A stretch of DNA of 13,395 nucleotides from Rodentolepis nana (taxonomy: Eukaryota; Platyhelminthes; Cestoda; Cyclophyllidea; Hymenolepididae). Both the position numbers and the translations under genes were made by a program. The stretch lies in contig UZAE01013548.1 of assembly GCA_900617975.1 (NCBI GenBank), positions 7,914-21,308 of the forward strand, read 5' to 3'. The notes beneath the pieces are model-generated. The model saw nothing but the letters and a program-made list of their open reading frames with translations, was not told the DNA's origin and did no database searches. Below, piece by piece: positions 8,804 to 13,395 of this stretch (position 1 is its first letter; every line of letters begins with the position of its first letter).

Positions 8804-8845
8804 ATAGACTTTTTTGCCGCATGAGGTAAGTCTATCGCACACCCC
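8804..8845 (-). ncRNA. Remnant of HDV-like ribozyme (SINE copy C)
   Basis: Keeps nt 1-18 (P1 5' strand GGGGUGU, P2 5' strand), ACCUC, then GGCAAAAAAGUCUAU (catalytic-C motif and P2 3' strand). The middle is deleted, so P1, P3 and P4 cannot form and it must be inactive. Confidence 0.85.
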
Positions 8846-8859
8846 AGATGTGAAATATT
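8846..8859. repeat. Target-site duplication, right (SINE copy C)
   Basis: AGATGTGAAATATT, partner of 8533-8546. It abuts the first G of the element head. Confidence 0.96.
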
Positions 8860-8960
8860 AATGTCTTCACAGAGATACCAGTCTGTTGGAAATGGGTGTC
8901 TTAGCCACTTTCCCATTCGTTAGTTAATTTATCCGAGTTTTAAATTTATGTGTGTGAGAA

Positions 8961-8993
8961 CGAGAGAGGGAGAGAGAGAGAGAGGGGGGGGGG
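8961..8993. repeat. (GA)n plus G-run purine tract
   Basis: GA dinucleotides ending in a run of about ten G. This all-purine strand is similar to the tract at 895-933. Confidence 0.93.
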
Positions 8994-9275
8994 TGTTTAC
9001 TGTCACTGAAATTTGTTGTATTTGGGGGACTAGTAGCATTTCGATATCATTGGCCTATTGTAATAAATTATTTAATCTCATATGTTTTCTTGGCTTTTTG
9101 GAATTATTTATAACCCTTTAATAAGGCGGAAATCTCATGCTCATCACAAGGCAAGAGTTGCCTTAACATATTATCCCAAAGCACAAACTTGGGAAAACAT
9201 CCTTTGATTGGGCTTTTTTCGCTTCCTAATTAAAAGCAAACGGATGCTTACCGCTATTGTTTCTTTGCTTTGTAG

Positions 9276-9420
9276 GTACATTAGGTGGATAGAGGACTTT
9301 TATCCTTCCCTGGGTGCTGCTTCAAAGTATCGCAACGTTCTCTACAGATCCGTGAAGGATACTTGCTACATTCAGGATATACACAATCATCCCATCTACG
9401 TGGATGCATGGCTTAAATTA
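9276..9420 (+). CDS. BUB1/BUBR1 (Mad3) homology region exon, first half
   Basis: A 145-bp exon of a spindle-assembly-checkpoint protein. The acceptor TTTGCTTTGTAG ends at 9275 and the donor GTGAGC starts at 9421. The first base completes a codon, then 48 codons follow, ending in phase 0. The peptide opens YIRWIEDFYPSLG, the hallmark of the Mad3/BUB1 region I (YI.W.E..P), and ends HPIYVDAWLKL, matching the D-P-R-F-x-x-x-x-L-K segment of the family. This region is a TPR-like helical fold that contacts the kinetochore scaffold KNL1. It joins in frame to 12879, giving LKL-INYCDSASELFNLLF. BUB1, BUBR1 and Mad3 all share this region, so I give no gene symbol. The upstream splice partner must end with two bases of a codon and was not found. 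Confidence 0.87.
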
Positions 9421-11255
9421 GTGAGCTCACTCAATTTCCCTCAGTGATTTTTGCTCTATCAGCGTCTTGTCCACTGTCAACTTTTTTTTAGATTGTGTAA
9501 TCGAGCTTGGTCTCTCTAATTACCGTAGACGAATTATTTCATGTTTTTGAATGCCTTCCGATGTCTCTCAATGCTTATGGCAACTACTACCCGCCTGACT
9601 GTAAGAGTTCAGCAAGTTATTTCGCGGGAAAGAAATTATTTGACGTTTACCATTGCTGTAGTGGTTAGCACACACATGTCTTTACTGTAGTGATTTACCA
9701 CCGACTTGCTATTGCACAAGGTGCTCATGTAGCCACGTTCTTCCGCCCCCTATTAACCAACTTAAAGAAAACAAGTACCTTATTAACTTCATGGACAATT
9801 GCTTACCATTGCAAAATCTCTAATACCGGAATTTTCCGCAAATCCGCCCAGGGCGGTTAAACGGAAACCTCAATTTCATGAATCTATCTTTGGAGCCCAA
9901 GTAATTCGATTGGGCGGACTTTCGGATGACCGCGGTACATCTACTTATTTGCGTTCCAGCTGGCGTTTTGTGGGTTCTAAAACTGTCAACATGCTTAATC
10001 ACTGACCCAACTTTACGCTACGCTGCATTAAACCGCTTGCTATTTGATTGGGATCTCTGTGTGCTTACCACACTTTCCAGCAAGGTTATAGATCGCATGA
10101 GGTTTCTTCGGTTAAAACAATTAGGTTTCAGAGCTTAGTGGTGAACAAGGCAAAACACACAATTTTTCACCTTTTAAAGGTTTTAAAAGCGTAAACAATG
10201 TAATGTACGCCAGTGCAACAGTGGTTAACAGACGCGTTCGCCAAACCAAAGTTCACAGGATCATTCTCCATCGGTTTTACACCATATTGCTATGGCTAGT
10301 CAGCAGAATTGGCGTTAGAATGCGATTTTCTTGTGAAAGCGGTTACAAGCCAAGTGCTTTGAACTCTTTTCTGGTGGTACAATATTGCCCTGTTTGTTTC
10401 GGCCAAGTATTTGCTAGTATTTTTCGTATATATTATCAAAATTACCAAGAGGTAATTCCCGAGAAAAGAGCATCTTAATTTAAATCCTGAAATCACGATT
10501 AATACACTACTTTGGTAAATCGAAGTTAAATTGTGATTTCAATGAATGTTACAGCATTTGGGTATTTGAAGCAGGATGCTTGAGACTTCGGACTGAGGTG
10601 TTTATTTAACCCGTTTAATCAACTGTGCGAGTTGCAGAAATTTTATTTGTGTGAAATATGGTAAATGTGAAAGAGATGTCGTATTTCTGTTCAATATGAG
10701 TTGTGATTTGTGTCTGGTTTGGGAAATATGGCTCGAGAATCTAAGATCATCGAATTTAAATTCGGAAAGTGACTGAGATCTAGAGCTAAGAATAAATTGT
10801 AAGTTCATGACACCTTGTTAATTCAACAAAGACGTATTCATCTTCATATTTCTAATGTTAACGATTTTTGGAGTACCAGCTAATGACTGGCATCAATCAA
10901 CGTCAAATTACGGTTCTTAAAGTATAACATGGGAAATGTGTAGGCTGAAGGGTATTGCATAAACAACGATAGGGGTTCTAGCTAATACGATGAAGATGAA
11001 AGGGAAGAGTAGGATCCGGTAAATGATGGGCGTGTGTCTACGTGTGGGTGTTTTACAAAGAGCTTTATAGAGTTTCATACCTAGTTGCATAAACAGGTGG
11101 AATGGTTCTGAATATTGCTTGTCGTAGAGGGTAGGGGAGGAGGGTGCCGAACCCCAACTGTCCTCATTCAAGGACTTGGTATTTATAATAAACCACCTGA
11201 GGTCACCGTTGGTTCAAGCATCGCTGTGAGGTTGAGGAAATTAAGTTTCAGGGAT

Positions 11256-11278
11256 TATATATATATATATATATATAT
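11256..11278. repeat. (TA)n microsatellite
   Basis: A perfect 23-bp TA run inside the BUB1/Mad3-type intron. Confidence 0.95.
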
Positions 11279-12161
11279 GAAATGGCATGAGGCCTATAAG
11301 AGGTGCGGAAGTTGGAAACAAGGTCATAGTTGATGATGAGAGCAGACCACCATTTGCTCTCATACCTTCAACTTCCCTTCCAGCCATTGCTAACGCTGGT
11401 TATGTGGTCTGATCTGGCCAATGACTACACAGTTCGGCTTATACATTTGTCTACTATGTGTGGAACATTTGCTTCAGTTCAATCTAGGAGTTTTGCTCGC
11501 CTACTTATAACCCTCTTGCCCTTTGTTTCACCTCTCCCCTCTCCACCTTCTCCTCTGAGTCAGCAGCACCTTACTAACTTCTAGTGGAAAAGATTGATTA
11601 TGTTGGTAGAGGGGAGACAACAGTATCACAAAAGGAAGAGATTCATGGAAATTGGAGAACTCGATATTGAACTTGAACTTGGAGCCAATATGCATCTCAC
11701 AAGTCAGGGATTTAAAGTTTTATTTTTTTTGCTGAGAGAATGAGGAGATTCGAGCTATTAATTTTGGATCTTGTGGTTGCGTTATTCCCAGGGTATTTAT
11801 CAATTTTATCCGTCTGCTACCCCCACAGTTAGATATGTATGCTTCAAAACACTTCGGGCATGTTGAATAGTATGGAATGATACATAATGCGCTTTATAAA
11901 AAATACGGTTGCATCGGTCTTGTCCACTGTATCTTTCCAAGAATTGAGCAATCGGTTCTTTAAAGCTATTTTACCTACCTTGTTAAATGCTTAATAGAAC
12001 GTTTATGGTTTCTAATAGAAGGGGCAATAACAGTGCTTGATAAGTTTCACATACTTTACTTCCCACAATGCGGTTGAAAGAAGGCAAATAATAGATACAC
12101 TTCTAGATTTCAGCAGAGGAGTTATGTTGATTAGCTCCATTTCACTTACTCATTTCCTAAT

Positions 12162-12173
12162 CTTAAATTACCC
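12162..12173. repeat. Target-site duplication, left (SINE copy D)
   Basis: CTTAAATTACCC, repeated with one mismatch at 12500-12511. It ends exactly where the ribozyme head GGGG begins. Confidence 0.88.
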
Positions 12174-12246
12174 GGGGTGTACGATAGACTTACCTCCACG
12201 TGGTGAACTCCAGGGCAACGTATACTCATACGGCAAAAAGGTCTAT
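12174..12246 (+). ncRNA. HDV-like ribozyme, partly degraded (SINE copy D)
   Basis: Kept: P1 5' strand GGGGUGU, P2 (AUAGACU with GGUCUAU, one wobble), P3 ACC/GGU with L3 UCCACGU identical to copy B, GGGCAAC, P4 GUAU/AUAC and GGC. Changed: the P1 3' strand reads GAACUCCA in place of GCACCCU, with a one-base insertion. P1 therefore has a G-A mismatch and an extra wobble, and the cleavage-site pairing is uncertain. Reduced or no activity is likely. Confidence 0.8.
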
Positions 12247-12449
12247 TATTCGGCAGTTGACTTCGGACTACCATTGCAACACTGTATGTCATATTCAACC
12301 ACTTCCGCAGTACCCATCTTTTCTTTTCTCCCCCTTTTTGTCCGTCTGTCTATTTACATCACTTTTCTGTTATCCCTCTCGACTGTTTTTCACTTTGTCT
12401 GTTACTCCCCTTCATGAAGCCTGAAGTCAACTAAAGGGCTAATGCTAAC

Positions 12450-12473
12450 TATCAAAACGCCTGCCATTTGGTA
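12450..12473 (+). repeat. Conserved 3' hairpin of SINE copy D
   Basis: TATCAAA pairs with TTTGGTA around a 10-nt loop ACGCCTGCCA. The one difference from copy C makes a U.G wobble, so the stem still forms in RNA. Confidence 0.72.
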
Positions 12474-12496
12474 TAAATAAATAAATAAATAAATAT
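12473..12496. repeat. (AAAT)n tail of SINE copy D
   Basis: Five tandem AAAT/ATAA units at the end of the element, typical of short-repeat tails left by RTE-like non-LTR machinery. Confidence 0.9.
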
Positions 12497-12499
12497 AAC

Positions 12500-12511
12500 C
12501 TTAAGTTACCC
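12500..12511. repeat. Target-site duplication, right (SINE copy D)
   Basis: CTTAAGTTACCC, partner of 12162-12173. Confidence 0.88.
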
Positions 12512-12878
12512 TAAGTTTCATGACGAAATTTATTTCCATTCCTATTCTATGGTAGTCTGCTATAACCCGCTTTGTGAGGTCTATTGTCATTAAAATGTAG
12601 TACCAAAATTGCTAAGCATTCGATGGGGTTGCCGTTGCTCAGACGTCCACTTACTTAGATTAAGCCGTTTCTTCTTCACTTTATTACCTAAGCATGCATA
12701 ATAAAATAACTGGCTGCTTGATTGGTTTTTAATGTCCGGCAATTGTAAGTTTACAAATCTAGACACGAGACTATAGGTCCAATAATCGATTTTTCAGTTC
12801 ACCAGTGGCGAAACTGGAAATTTGCAGTTTCGCAGTTCCCAATCTTCTTCTTATATTGTCGTTCATATTTCTTTCCAG

Positions 12879-13102
12879 ATCAATTATTGTGACTCTGCCA
12901 GTGAACTCTTCAACCTACTCTTTCACAATGGGGTGGGCACTCTGAATACCGAGTTCTACCTGGCCTGGACCGACCACCTTAAGCAATTGCCTGAGAGAGC
13001 GTCGGATACTCAAGCAAAACGATGGGCCCGTATAGCCTCCATTTTTGCTCACGGTCTGCGGGCTGGTGCGAAACCACACTATCTGTTGGAGGACAAGGCT
13101 GA
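12879..13102 (+). CDS. BUB1/BUBR1 (Mad3) homology region exon, second half
   Basis: A 224-bp exon: acceptor TTTCTTTCCAG ends at 12878, donor GTGAGT starts at 13103, entry in phase 0, exit after two bases of a codon. It reads INYCDSASELFNLLF, then HNGVGTLNTEFYLAWTDHL, then RIASIFAHGLRAGAKP. This matches the family pattern: F-x-F-L-x-x-x-G-I-G-T-L, Y-I-A-W-A-x-x-L and A-x-x-x-x-x-x-G-I-x-x-x-A-x-P, the helices of the TPR-like region that binds KNL1. Between them is a short extra stretch around KRWA compared with vertebrate proteins as I recall them. The GTL after the G-x-G resembles BUB1 slightly more than BUBR1, but this is weak. No KEN box, GLEBS motif or kinase domain is visible; these would lie outside the window. 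Confidence 0.9.
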
Positions 13103-13356
13103 GTGAGTTTGTAATTATGCCACTTAATCGTCCGATGGTGCGATTGTGATGGCTTCGTTTTGCAATCAAATCACAGCTAGTTCATTACTTGACTACCTAC
13201 CTTTCAATCCACTCGATTTAAATCCTTTTGTTGAATATTCCCTTGAATGGCAATAGTTTCTTCTTTTCAACCTCCTAGCTAGATGGGGTTTTTTACCATT
13301 AGGAAAAATGTTCGGTATTTTAAGTTTAGCAATGGAATAGTAGACGTGCTCCATCT

Positions 13357-13395
13357 ACTTATTTATATCAAATGGCAGGCGTTTTGATAGTTATC
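13357..13395 (-). mobile_element. Ribozyme-headed SINE, copy E (3' end only, cut by window)
   Basis: The A/T-rich tail and the perfect 3' hairpin (TATCAAA 13366-13372, TTTGATA 13383-13389) are followed by GTTATC, nearly identical to the tail end of copy C. The rest of the element, including any ribozyme, lies to the right of the window. Confidence 0.85.
13366..13389 (-). repeat. Conserved 3' hairpin of SINE copy E
   Basis: A perfect 7-bp stem with a 10-nt loop; the loop differs from copy C by a single base. Confidence 0.72.

Larger units (their letters stand above)
8547..8845 (-). mobile_element. Ribozyme-headed SINE, copy C (young, head deleted)
   Basis: A 299-bp minus-strand copy with head at 8845 and tail (TATAAACAAATAAA) at 8547. 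It is flanked by a perfect 14-bp target duplication, so it probably inserted recently. Both 10-nt stem arms (8795-8786 and 8607-8598) and the 3' hairpin (8557-8580) are perfect. A 10-G run (8653-8662) occupies the variable segment. Compared with copy B it lacks 30 bp inside the ribozyme, between two GAG trinucleotides. That removes L3, both P3' and P1' strands, GGGCAA and the first strand of P4. Antisense to the host gene. Confidence 0.93.
3420..9275. other. Large putative intron with SINEs B and C and a mariner
   Basis: About 5.9 kb without a supportable host exon, holding SINE B (3777-4150), the mariner (5214-6521) and SINE C (8547-8845). Stretches 4165-5211 and 6524-8532 are AT-rich and show only short unrelated open frames. 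The host gene should have at least one small exon here, because the reading phase at 3419 (one base left) does not join directly to 9276 (two bases needed). Two very weak candidates, 7282-7303 and 8063-8090, are discussed elsewhere. Confidence 0.5.
12174..12499 (+). mobile_element. Ribozyme-headed SINE, copy D (sense to host gene)
   Basis: A 326-bp copy on the plus strand, head at 12174, ending in a tail of five AAAT units. It shares the ribozyme head, stem arms (12255-12264 with 12423-12432), core, CCGTCTGTCT seed of the tetranucleotide tract and 3' hairpin with copies B and C. A 12-bp target duplication flanks it. It is the only copy lying in the same direction as the BUB1/Mad3-type gene, so its ribozyme would be present in the host pre-mRNA. 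The tail with tandem AAAT units identifies the 3' end and so fixes the orientation of the whole family. Confidence 0.93.
9421..12878. other. Intron of the BUB1/Mad3-type gene
   Basis: A 3458-bp phase-0 intron between two well-supported exons (GTGAGC to TTTCCAG). It contains SINE copy D in sense orientation and an AT microsatellite. Segments 9790-10490 and 10900-11600 are less AT-rich and carry several overlapping open frames of 60-91 codons on both strands. These show no motif I recognise and may be old repeat remnants. The rest shows nothing. Confidence 0.85.
13103..13395. other. Start of next intron of the BUB1/Mad3-type gene
   Basis: Begins with GTGAGT. Nothing recognisable until SINE copy E at 13357; the acceptor lies beyond the window. 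Confidence 0.8.

Noticed and set aside
9844..9856. CCGCC-CAG-GGCGG inverted repeat
   Set aside because: Only a 5-bp stem without a T tract or conserved neighbours; no function can be supported.
10581..10597. ACTTCGGACT near 10587 matching the SINE stem arm region
   Set aside because: Only ten bases match and the surrounding sequence shows no other part of the SINE; treated as chance.
12174..12300. tRNA-type internal promoter (A and B boxes) in the SINE head
   Set aside because: No copy shows a convincing GGTTCGANNCC-like box at the right place; GAGTTCAAGCT in copy C is not kept in the others.

Overview
The window looks like eukaryotic (animal) genomic DNA. It is AT-rich, has no dense bacterial-style coding, and contains short exons with GT/AG splice sites inside long introns, dinucleotide microsatellites, a mariner DNA transposon and a multi-copy short retroposon. 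The mix, together with my impression of similar repeats in flatworms, suggests a platyhelminth, possibly a tapeworm. That assignment is inference, not proof.

Host gene: one plus-strand spindle-checkpoint gene of the BUB1/BUBR1/Mad3 family appears to span most of the window. Two exons are well supported (9276-9420 and 12879-13102). They join in phase and together read as most of the Mad3/BUB1 homology region I, a TPR-like fold. Two weaker upstream exons (1611-1670 and 3394-3419) also join in phase. The short exon that should link 3419 to 9276 was not identified, and no kinase domain lies in the window. Nearly everything else is intronic.

Mobile DNA: a 1308-bp mariner copy (5214-6521) has good terminal inverted repeats, a TA target duplication and a transposase gene broken by two frameshifts and two stops. 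Five copies of one roughly 270-375 bp SINE-like retroposon are present: A 2000-2268, B 3777-4150, C 8547-8845, D 12174-12499 and E, cut by the window end, from 13357. Copies A, B, C and E are on the minus strand, D on the plus strand. B, C and D have 12-14 bp target-site duplications and end in short A-rich (AAAT-type) tails.

Main discovery: the 5' end of this SINE folds as a complete HDV-like self-cleaving ribozyme (nested double pseudoknot P1-P2-P3-P1.1-P4, G1.U cleavage-site wobble, GGC catalytic-C motif). It is intact in copy B, partly degraded in A and D, and deleted in C. The inferred 5' boundary in B, C and D falls exactly at the predicted cleavage position. The body also carries a 10-bp long-range stem with compensatory changes between copies, and a conserved 3' hairpin just before the tail. 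I read this as a non-autonomous non-LTR retroposon that defines its own 5' end by ribozyme cleavage.
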